Below, piece after piece: positions 15,628-20,886 of a DNA stretch of 20,886 bases. Origin of the DNA: DATKXO01 sp035528995 (GTDB lineage Bacteria; Planctomycetota; Phycisphaerae; UBA1845); contig DATKXO010000329.1 of the NCBI GenBank assembly GCA_035528995.1, positions 1-20,886 of the forward strand. The letters are read 5' to 3'. Numbering within the stretch: position 1 is the stretch's first letter; each line of letters starts with the position of its first letter. The notes beneath the pieces were generated by a model. It did no database searches, was not told the origin of the DNA, and was given only the letters and a program-made list of their open reading frames with translations. The position numbers and the translations under genes were made by a program.

Positions 15628-15643
15628 CCGCTATATGTTGTAG
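15628..15643 (+). promoter_or_regulatory. Candidate NrdR box 2
   Basis: CCGCTATATGTTGTAG matches most informative positions of the NrdR consensus, including the C-w-ATAT core and TTGT. It is paired with box 1 at a 31-bp offset and lies about 200 bases upstream of the nrdJ start codon. Pairing, spacing and target gene together make this more than chance similarity. Confidence 0.6.
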
Positions 15644-15684
15644 TCTGGCCCGTCGTCGCGCCTTGTGACGGCCAGGATGCGAGA

Positions 15685-15780
15685 ATCGGTCCGTGTGGGG
15701 TTTACGTCGGGGTCTCGGACCGATCTTTCTGCGCGGGGTGCGCCCCGCCGGGCGCGTGAGCGCCGGTGACGCGGGGCGGG
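15685..15780 (+). promoter_or_regulatory. Structured GC-rich leader of nrdJ
   Basis: Three stems can be drawn. The first is a 9-bp perfect inverted repeat ATCGGTCCG/CGGACCGAT (15685-15693 with 15716-15724). The second is GCGGGG-TGCG-CCCCGC (15733-15748). The third is GGCGC-GTGA-GCGCC (15751-15764), closed by a GNRA-type loop. CCCCGC at 15743-15748 could instead pair with a second GCGGGG at 15771-15776, giving two mutually exclusive folds. I see no B12-box (GCCACTG-like), so it is not a recognisable cobalamin riboswitch. Confidence 0.35.
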
Positions 15781-15836
15781 AGGTTGGTTAGAGGTCAGCT
15801 TGACCCTTTGTCGCCGGTGGTGGCGTGGAGAGTGTG

Positions 15837-18464
15837 ATGTCGGGTGCGTTGATGGACCGAGTTTCAGGCGTCAGGGACGACGCCGACATCGACGAGCCGA
15901 AGCTCGCCGTAAACGCGCTCCGCGTCTTGCGGGCACGTTACCTGAAGAAGGACGGTCGAGGACGCATCGTCGAGACGCCGTCGGAGCTGTTGAGGCGGGT
16001 GGCCAAGGCGGTCGCCGACGCCGAGCTGCTCTACGGCGCCACCCCCGAGACCCGCAGCGAGTGGGAGGATCGATTCTATCGGTTGATGGCCTCGTGCCGG
16101 TACCTGCCCAACAGCCCGACGCTGATGAACGCGGGTCGGGAAATGGGCATGCTCAGCGCGTGCTTCGTGCTGCCGGTGGGAGACAGCATCAACGAGATCT
16201 TCGACTCCATCAAGCACACCGCCCTGATCCAGAAAGCCGGTGGAGGCACCGGCTTTGCGTTCGATCAGCTCCGCCCCACCGGCGACTACATTAGCTCTTC
16301 TGGCGGGACGACCAGCGGCCCGATCAGCTTCTGGCGGGCCTTCTCCGAGGCCACCAACGCCATTCAGCAGGGGGCTTTTCGGCGGGGGGCCAACATGGGG
16401 ATGATGAACGTGGATCATCCCGACGTTCTGAAGTTTTTGTACAGCAAGCAGGACCTGACTCAATTCACCAACTACAACATCTCGGTCAAGGTGACCGACG
16501 AGTGGATGGAGGGCCTTCGGGCCGACCCGAGTTCTCCGCACGTGGTTCGGAATCCGCGGAACGGGGCCCGGTACGTGATTCCCCGGGACTCGTCGATCTG
16601 GGAGTACGACCTGCGTACGTTGATCCGAGTGGACGAGGCGGACCCGCCGGTGGTCGAAGAGCCGGTCTACACCAAGGGGGACGTCTGGGGGATCATCGTG
16701 GATCACGCCTGGCAGACGGGTGAGCCGGGGGTGGTGTTCATCGATCGGATCAACCAGGACAACCCGACGCCGCACGTGGGTCGGATTGAGGCGACCAATC
16801 CCTGTGGGGAGCAGCCACTGCTTCCGTACGAGGCGTGCAACCTGGGCAGCATCAACCTGAACAAGTTCGTTCTGGAGCCGGGCACGCCGGAAGCAACGGT
16901 CGATTGGGATGCTCTGCGGGAAACGGTGCACGAGGGCGTCCGCTTTCTGGACAACGTCATCGACGTGAACCAGTATCCGTTGCCGGAGATCGCCGCGATC
17001 TGCCGGGCCAATCGCAAGATCGGGCTGGGCGTGATGGGCTTCGGCGACGCGCTGTTTTCGCTGGGTTCAGGCTACAACAGCCGGGAGGGCGTGGCGTGGG
17101 GCGAGCGGTTGATGAAGTTCGTGAACGAAGAGGCCCACAACGCCAGCGAAGCGTTGGCGCAGCAGCGGGGCTGTTTCCCCAACTGGGCGGGCAGCACCTG
17201 GGATCGGCTGCACCAGCGCCCGATGCGTAACGCGTGTAGTACGACGGTGGCTCCGACGGGCACGATCAGCATGATCGCCGCTTGCTCGTGCGGGATGGAG
17301 CCGTTGTTCGGGCTGGTGTTCTACCGGAACGTGCTCAAAGGGCAGGACGACGGGCAAGGCCCGATGGCGGAGATCAATCCGATCTTCGACCGGGCCGCCC
17401 GCGATCAGGGCGTGTTTAGCGAGGGAATGATGGATCGCGTCGCCAAGGATGGCACCCTCGCTAACCTTGATGGCCTGCCGGAGTCGCTTCGGCGGGTGTT
17501 CGTCTGCGCCCACGACGTGGCCCCGGAGTGGCACGTGCGGATGCAGGCGGCTTTCCAGCGCCATTGCGACTCGTCGATCTCCAAGACGATCAACTTCCCG
17601 AACAGCGCCAGCCGCGAGGACGTGGCCGGCATCTACGGAAAGTGCTTCGACGCCGGCTGCAAGGGCGTCACGGTCTATCGCGACGGCTGCCGGCAGGATC
17701 AGCCGATGTCGCTCGAGAAGCGTTCCGGCGGGCTGAGCGAGTCCACAAAGGCCGCCGCCGCCGAGGCGGGCGCCCCGGTCGGCGCCCGCACGCTGGAACC
17801 GGTGGAGCTGCCGGAGATCTGCAGCGCGGTGCGTACGCGACAGATGACGCCTTTCGGCAACATGCACGTGCAGATCACGGTTGATCCGAAGAGCGAGCGG
17901 GAACTGGAGGTCTTCGCCCAGTTGGGCAAGGGCGGCGACCTGGCCAACAGCGACCTGGAGGCCATCTGCAGAATGGTGAGCCTGTGGTTGCGTGCGGGCG
18001 GGGCGCTACAGCACGTGATCCGGCAGCTCAGGGGCATCGGTTCGAGCCTGCAGGTGTCGACGAAGGAAGGCAAGATCATGAGCCTGGGCGACGGGCTGGC
18101 CCGGGCACTGCAGCGTTACGAACGGGCCAAGACCCGCCTGGGCCTCAGGAGCCTGCTGCTGGGAGAGTTCGATGGCGAGGGTCTGAAGCCCGAGGTCGTC
18201 TGCCAGCAGCACCCGGCCGGTCCGAACGGGAAGGGCAACGGCAACGGAAACGGAAACGGAAACGGAAACGGAAACGGAAACGGAGGGGGACATCCACTGG
18301 TGCGCCACGGTAGGACGGACGATCCGCCCGCGTCGGAACGGGCGGCGGGCGGGCGTTCGTCCCAATACGAGCAGTACAAGGTACGTTGCCCGGAGTGTCA
18401 ATCAGCACTGAGATTTATAGAGGGATGCCGGATTTGTGAGTCCTGCGGGCATTCTGCGTGCTAG
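15837..18464 (+). CDS. nrdJ: Class II (adenosylcobalamin-dependent) ribonucleoside-diphosphate reductase
   Basis: Reduces ribonucleotides to deoxyribonucleotides using a cobalamin-generated thiyl radical, without oxygen and without an NrdB subunit. The 875 residues contain Cys109 (LSACFVLP) and Cys334 (EACNLGSINL) as the substrate-side redox pair, and NPCGE at 321-325 with Asn321, radical Cys323 and Glu325. ACSTTVAPTGTISMI and GCKGVTVYRDGC are also family blocks. No small subunit gene is present, consistent with class II. ATG 15837 is chosen over GTG 15825 because GGAG lies 6 bases upstream. The C-terminal portion has a Gly-Asn repeat tract and then a cysteine-rich end (Cys851, 854, 864, 867, 870, 875) that looks like a zinc ribbon or the mobile thiol tail that re-reduces the active site. 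Two NrdR-like boxes upstream suggest repression when dATP is plentiful. Oxygen-independent reduction suits the anaerobic metabolism seen in region 1. Confidence 0.92.
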   Translation: MSGALMDRVSGVRDDADIDEPKLAVNALRVLRARYLKKDGRGRIVETPSELLRRVAKAVADAELLYGATPETRSEWEDRFYRLMASCRYLPNSPTLMNAGREMGMLSACFVLPVGDSINEIFDSIKHTALIQKAGGGTGFAFDQLRPTGDYISSSGGTTSGPISFWRAFSEATNAIQQGAFRRGANMGMMNVDHPDVLKFLYSKQDLTQFTNYNISVKVTDEWMEGLRADPSSPHVVRNPRNGARYVIPRDSSIWEYDLRTLIRVDEADPPVVEEPVYTKGDVWGIIVDHAWQTGEPGVVFIDRINQDNPTPHVGRIEATNPCGEQPLLPYEACNLGSINLNKFVLEPGTPEATVDWDALRETVHEGVRFLDNVIDVNQYPLPEIAAICRANRKIGLGVMGFGDALFSLGSGYNSREGVAWGERLMKFVNEEAHNASEALAQQRGCFPNWAGSTWDRLHQRPMRNACSTTVAPTGTISMIAACSCGMEPLFGLVFYRNVLKGQDDGQGPMAEINPIFDRAARDQGVFSEGMMDRVAKDGTLANLDGLPESLRRVFVCAHDVAPEWHVRMQAAFQRHCDSSISKTINFPNSASREDVAGIYGKCFDAGCKGVTVYRDGCRQDQPMSLEKRSGGLSESTKAAAAEAGAPVGARTLEPVELPEICSAVRTRQMTPFGNMHVQITVDPKSERELEVFAQLGKGGDLANSDLEAICRMVSLWLRAGGALQHVIRQLRGIGSSLQVSTKEGKIMSLGDGLARALQRYERAKTRLGLRSLLLGEFDGEGLKPEVVCQQHPAGPNGKGNGNGNGNGNGNGNGNGGGHPLVRHGRTDDPPASERAAGGRSSQYEQYKVRCPECQSALRFIEGCRICESCGHSAC
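18234..18281 (+). repeat. Eight 6-base units encoding a Gly-Asn tract in nrdJ
   Basis: Two GGCAAC units and then six identical GGAAAC units encode (Gly-Asn)8 near the C-terminus of NrdJ. The tract forms a flexible linker between the catalytic body and the cysteine-rich tail. The near-identity of the units suggests recent slippage; losing or gaining units keeps the frame. Confidence 0.9.
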
Positions 18465-18514
18465 CGGGTGTATTGGGTCCGGTAAAAATTAGGGGAATAA
18501 TTCGGAAAATATGT

Positions 18515-18543
18515 TTGGTCCTGACGTAAAATGTGATTAGAAA
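18515..18543 (+). promoter_or_regulatory. Candidate promoter downstream of nrdJ
   Basis: TTGGTC (18515-18520) and TAGAAA (18538-18543) are spaced by 17 bases inside an AT-rich patch, which is unusual in this GC-rich window. Transcription would begin near 18550 and enter the structured region that ends in two terminator-like hairpins. Confidence 0.4.
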
Positions 18544-18603
18544 GAGGAACCTTTCCGGCGGTGAAACCGATATAAAGGTCGGGCGTACTGCCTGGTTTCG
18601 CCG

Positions 18604-18680
18604 CGGGTCAGACGCTCAGGACTCATAAGGTTTCATGGAGGGGCCGCTGTAAGGCGGCGTGTTTCGCGACCCGGTTTTTT
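18604..18680 (+). terminator. Possible first terminator of the candidate RNA
   Basis: A CGGGTC/GACCCG stem with an inner GCCGC/GCGGC hairpin is followed after one G by TTTTTT at 18675-18680. The outer stem is only 6 bp around a long loop, so termination may be partial or conditional. Confidence 0.35.
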
Positions 18681-18697
18681 GGCTTCTTTCCCCTCCG

Positions 18698-18740
18698 GAA
18701 AGCACCGTCGACGCCTTCGGGCGCACGGTGCTTTCTTTTT
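18698..18740 (+). terminator. Strong intrinsic terminator upstream of the rpsP promoter
   Basis: GAAAGCACCG (18698-18707) pairs perfectly with CGGTGCTTTC (18726-18735). The inner part folds on a TTCG tetraloop between CGCC-like and GGCG-like arms. TTTTT follows directly (18736-18740). It insulates the rpsP operon from nrdJ and from the candidate RNA. Confidence 0.8.
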
Positions 18741-18937
18741 GCGCCTGTGGCTTCTGCGGCTGTGGCTTCGGCGGAATCGTCGGGGCCGATGACGGCCAGG
18801 TGATCCAATCGGGGGCTGCGGGTGCAGTGAGCAGGGTGCCTGCAGACGGGCCGGCGATGGCGCCATCTCGCGACCGCCGGGGTGGCACTGGCGGCCAGCG
18901 TGCTCGTCGGCGGGCGAGATGCGGGCTTGAATGCGGC

Positions 18938-18965
18938 TTGCCGGATGGCCGCGGTGCGGTATACT
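18938..18965 (+). promoter_or_regulatory. Candidate promoter of the rpsP operon
   Basis: TTGCCG (18938-18943) and TATACT (18960-18965) are separated by 16 bases, a good sigma-70-like pair. The start point would be near 18972, about 75 bases before the rpsP start codon. The 200 bases between the terminator and this promoter hold no supported gene. Confidence 0.6.
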
Positions 18966-19046
18966 ACGTGATTTCAGCCAGCCAACGGCGGAGGACCGCC
19001 AGGGGTTTCGAGGCTGAATGGGCGAGGAACTGGCCAGGAGGTTCTT

Positions 19047-19307
19047 GTGGCCGTCAGGCTTAGACTCAAACGGTTGGGGCGACGACATCGCCCGTTCTAT
19101 CGCGTGGCCGCCATGGATTCCCGGGCCAAGCGGGACGGTCGCGTGATCGAGGAACTTGGGCACTACGATCCGATTGCCAAGGAAGAGGAGGCTCAGGTCT
19201 CCCTCAAACTGGAGCGGATCGATTATTGGCTGAGCATGGGCGCCCAGCCCAGTGATACGGTCCGTCGGCTGATCGAGCGTAGCCGCAGCCCGTCGGGCGG
19301 ATCCTAG
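19047..19307 (+). CDS. rpsP: 30S ribosomal protein S16
   Basis: An 86-residue S16 protein of the small ribosomal subunit. It starts with AVRLRLKRLGRRHRPFYRVAAMDSRAKRDGRVIEELGHYDP, the conserved core of the family, and continues with LKLERIDYWLSMGAQPSDTVRRLI. The GTG start is preceded by a perfect AGGAGG at 19036-19041. The length is normal. It is the first gene of a ribosome and RNA-maturation operon with its own promoter. The next gene, trmD, starts 23 bases later; rimM, often found between them in other bacteria, is absent here. Confidence 0.97.
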   Translation: MAVRLRLKRLGRRHRPFYRVAAMDSRAKRDGRVIEELGHYDPIAKEEEAQVSLKLERIDYWLSMGAQPSDTVRRLIERSRSPSGGS

Positions 19308-19330
19308 CCCTAGCAGCCGGTTGCCCCGCG

Positions 19331-20059
19331 ATGCGCATCGACGTTGTGACGCTCTTTCCGGAGCTGTTCGAGAGTCTCCGGACAACGGGCATCGTGGGCC
19401 GAGCGCTGTCCGGAGGGTTGGTCGAGATCGTCTTGACCAACTATCGGGACTTCGCGCACGACCGTCACCGGAGCGTGGACGATCGGCCTTTCGGCGGGGG
19501 CAGCGGCATGGTGATGATGTGCGGCCCGGTCTTCGAGGCCGTCGAGCACATCGTGGCCGTGTCCGGCAGCGAGCCGTTGAAGATCCTGCTGACTCCGCAG
19601 GGTGAGAGGTTCAGCCAGTCGCTGGCGGCGGAGCTGTCTGGGCGGTCGCACCTGTTGCTGCTGTGCGGTCGTTACGAGGGGTTTGACGAGCGGATTCGGG
19701 AAGGGCTGGCTCCTCGGGAGGTATCGATCGGGGACTACGTGCTGTCCGGCGGGGAGCCGGCGGCCATGGTGCTGATCGACGCGATCGTTCGGCTGTTGCC
19801 CGGGGCGCTGGGCGATCCGAACTCGGCGGCGGATGAGTCGTTTTCGGAGGGGTTGCTGGAGTATCCCCAATACACTCGTCCGCGGGAGTATCGGGGGATG
19901 TGCGTGCCGGAGATTCTTCTTTCCGGCAACCACGCGGAGATGGAGGCGTGGCGTCGAGAGCAGGCCCGAACGCGGACGTTGGAGCGACGGCCGGATCTCT
20001 TGGACAAGCAGGCGTTGCCGGAGGATGGCCTGGGATCGGGATCCTCGCGGGAGCCGTGA
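19331..20059 (+). CDS. trmD: tRNA (guanine37-N1)-methyltransferase
   Basis: Methylates G37 next to the anticodon of a subset of tRNAs using S-adenosylmethionine, which prevents frameshifting. The 242-residue length is normal. The SPOUT trefoil-knot signatures are present: LFPELFESLRTTGIVGRAL at the N-terminus, FGGGSGMVMM near residue 55, LLLCGRYEGFDERI near 110-123, and SIGDYVLSGGEPAAMVLIDAIVRLLPG near 132-158. The C-terminal domain carries LEYPQYTRP and LLSGNHAEMEAWRREQ, both typical. The ATG has no clear Shine-Dalgarno, suggesting coupling to rpsP 23 bases upstream. The last 20 or so residues are a Gly/Ser-rich tail without similarity that I recognise. Confidence 0.97.
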   Translation: MRIDVVTLFPELFESLRTTGIVGRALSGGLVEIVLTNYRDFAHDRHRSVDDRPFGGGSGMVMMCGPVFEAVEHIVAVSGSEPLKILLTPQGERFSQSLAAELSGRSHLLLLCGRYEGFDERIREGLAPREVSIGDYVLSGGEPAAMVLIDAIVRLLPGALGDPNSAADESFSEGLLEYPQYTRPREYRGMCVPEILLSGNHAEMEAWRREQARTRTLERRPDLLDKQALPEDGLGSGSSREP

Positions 20060-20113
20060 TTGGTCGCCGGTGGGCGGCCGACGACGAGGCAGTTGAGCAT
20101 CAGGAGTGTTGAG

Positions 20114-20557
20114 ATGAGTCACCCGTTGATCGACAGCGTGGAGGAGAAATGCCTCAGGCGTCGCGTGCCGGAGTTCCACAGCGGAGACACGGTTGACGTG
20201 TTGACGCGGATTCGAGAGGGGGGCAAGGAACGGACTCAGGTTTTCAACGGGGTGGTCATCGCTCGCGGCGGTCGGGGCATGAACGAGCGGTTCACCGTGC
20301 GTCGGATCGTGAACAACGAGGGTGTGGAGCGGGTGTTTCCGCTGCACTCGCCGTCGGTGGTCGACGTGGCGGTGAAGCGTCGTGGCAAGGTGCGCCGGGC
20401 CAAGCTGTACTACCTGCGCGATCGCGTGGGCAAGGCCCGTCGTCTGCGGGAGCTGCGGGTGAGCAAAGAGAAGCGTGGCGGAGCCGAGAGCAAGGCCGCC
20501 AAGTCGCCGCCGCCGGCAGAGGTGGCGGAAGGCGAGCCGGTCGCCGCGCCGGCATGA
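20114..20557 (+). CDS. rplS: 50S ribosomal protein L19
   Basis: Large-subunit protein L19 at the subunit interface, 147 residues. The core, PEFHSGDTVDVLTRIREGGKERTQVFNGVVIARGG, then RFTVRRIVNNEGVERVFPLHSPSVVDVAVKRRGKVRRAKLYYLRDRVGKARRL broken over the family's usual blocks, leaves no doubt about identity. ATG 20114 is supported by CAGGAG 7 bases upstream. About 30 residues beyond the usual L19 end (AESKAAKSPPPAEVAEGEPVAAPA region) form an Ala/Pro/Glu-rich low-complexity tail. The stop overlaps the start of yraN by 4 bases (ATGA). Confidence 0.97.
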   Translation: MSHPLIDSVEEKCLRRRVPEFHSGDTVDVLTRIREGGKERTQVFNGVVIARGGRGMNERFTVRRIVNNEGVERVFPLHSPSVVDVAVKRRGKVRRAKLYYLRDRVGKARRLRELRVSKEKRGGAESKAAKSPPPAEVAEGEPVAAPA

Positions 20558-20886
20558 ACCTCGGGGCCGCGGGCGAGAGAGCGGCGGCCAAGCACCTTCG
20601 GGGGCTGGGTTACCGGATCGTGGCCCGCAACTACCGCTGCCCGGTCGGCGAACTGGACCTGGTGGCGGTTGACGAGGACATCATCGTCTTCGTCGAGGTC
20701 AAAACGCGTCGGAGCAGCGAGGCGGCCGATCCGGAAGTCAACGTCACGCGGACCAAGCAGCGTCAGATCATCCGAACGGCCCGATACTACCTGATGGAGA
20801 AACGCGCCCAGGACCGCCCGGCGCGGTTCGACGTGGTAGCGGTGTTGATGCCCGAGAAGGGCGGAGCCTCGATCGATCATCTCGTG
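20554..20886 (+). CDS. yraN: YraN family (UPF0102) endonuclease-like protein, 3' end cut off by the window
   Basis: The first 111 codons of a UPF0102 protein, a family with a restriction-endonuclease-like fold and unclear cellular role. The start ATG overlaps the rplS stop, so translation is coupled. Visible family features are GAAGERAAAKHLRGLGYRIVARNYR at the N-terminus, GELDLVAVDEDIIVFVEVKTR with the D...EVK nuclease-type motif, and RQIIRTARYYL followed by RFDVVAV. The frame is open to the last base of the window, so about 10 or more residues are missing. rnhB, which often lies between rplS and yraN in other bacteria, is absent here. Confidence 0.92.
   Translation, partial: MNLGAAGERAAAKHLRGLGYRIVARNYRCPVGELDLVAVDEDIIVFVEVKTRRSSEAADPEVNVTRTKQRQIIRTARYYLMEKRAQDRPARFDVVAVLMPEKGGASIDHLV

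Larger units (their letters stand above)
18550..18740 (+). ncRNA. Candidate structured small RNA or leader between nrdJ and rpsP
   Basis: About 190 bases with no coding signal, bounded by a promoter-like pair and a strong intrinsic terminator. Stem I is 11 bp, GCGGTGAAACC (18558-18568) with GGTTTCGCCGC (18594-18604), including one G-T wobble. Stem II pairs CGGGTC (18604-18609) with GACCCG (18668-18673) and encloses GCCGC-TGTAAG-GCGGC. It is followed by six T residues. CTTTCCGG (18551-18558) is also complementary to CCGGAAAG (18695-18702), which overlaps the left arm of the last terminator, so a 5'-3' closing helix and the terminator compete. It does not match what I can recall of tmRNA, SRP RNA, RNase P RNA or cyclic-di-GMP riboswitches. 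Either a free-standing small RNA or a regulated leader is possible. Confidence 0.4.

Noticed and set aside
15334..15836. A cobalamin riboswitch upstream of the B12-dependent reductase
   Set aside because: No B12-box-like sequence or recognisable cobalamin aptamer core is visible, although the leader is structured.
18234..18281. The GGAAAC repeats as a CRISPR-like array
   Set aside because: The units are 6 bases, contiguous without spacers, and in frame within nrdJ, so this is a coding microsatellite.
18550..18740. tmRNA, SRP RNA, RNase P RNA or a cyclic-di-GMP riboswitch
   Set aside because: The conserved sequence blocks I know for these families are missing, so only an unnamed candidate RNA is reported.
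18616..19063. Open frames on both strands between the terminator and rpsP
   Set aside because: They are low-complexity Pro/Lys or Gly/Cys/Arg sequence, overlap terminator and promoter signals, and show no ribosome site or family resemblance.

Overview
The window is GC-rich bacterial DNA, with frequent GTG and TTG starts, long spurious open frames on both strands, and mostly plus-strand genes. Ribosomal-protein and tRNA-methyltransferase genes place part of it on a chromosome. My best guess is a Planctomycetota-like (PVC group) anaerobe. The hints are an rpsP-trmD-rplS-yraN block without rimM, a B12-dependent ribonucleotide reductase, a large RND/MMPL exporter, and a benzoyl-CoA reductase cluster. 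The taxonomy is inference from gene content, not proven by the sequence.

Region 1 (1-7234) is an anaerobic aromatic-degradation module. It starts inside bzdP, a BcrD/BadG-type ATPase subunit of ATP-dependent benzoyl-CoA reductase, followed by bzdQ (BcrA/BadF type), a two-cluster ferredoxin (BzdM-like), an 828-residue iron-sulfur flavoprotein (NuoG-like front, GltD-like back), and korABC for a ferredoxin-reducing 2-oxoacid oxidoreductase. The logic is that KorABC and/or the flavoprotein reduce the ferredoxin, which feeds the BzdP/BzdQ ATPase unit that drives electrons into benzoyl-CoA. The catalytic subunits (BzdN/BzdO) should lie just upstream of base 1. A perfect palindromic element sits between korB and korC.

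Region 2 (7257-12978) is accessory. It holds a convergent gene for a tandem ACT-domain protein, a small conserved hypothetical gene with a TTG start, a decayed gene with stops and a frameshift, a 1026-residue minus-strand lipoprotein with a caspase-like (clan CD) His...Cys pattern and repeated beta modules, and a frameshifted remnant of an IS1380-type transposase.

Region 3 (12979-18464) holds an RND/MMPL exporter and the class II ribonucleotide reductase gene nrdJ. Upstream of nrdJ are two sequence boxes exactly 31 bp apart that fit the NrdR operator pattern. They overlap a candidate promoter and are followed by a very GC-rich structured leader.

Region 4 (18465-20886) has a 580-base intergenic stretch with a candidate promoter, strong RNA stems and two terminator-like structures, which I read as a candidate small RNA or regulated leader. 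It is followed by the rpsP promoter and the operon rpsP-trmD-rplS-yraN; yraN runs off the end of the window. I found no tRNA or rRNA gene, no CRISPR array and no intact mobile element.
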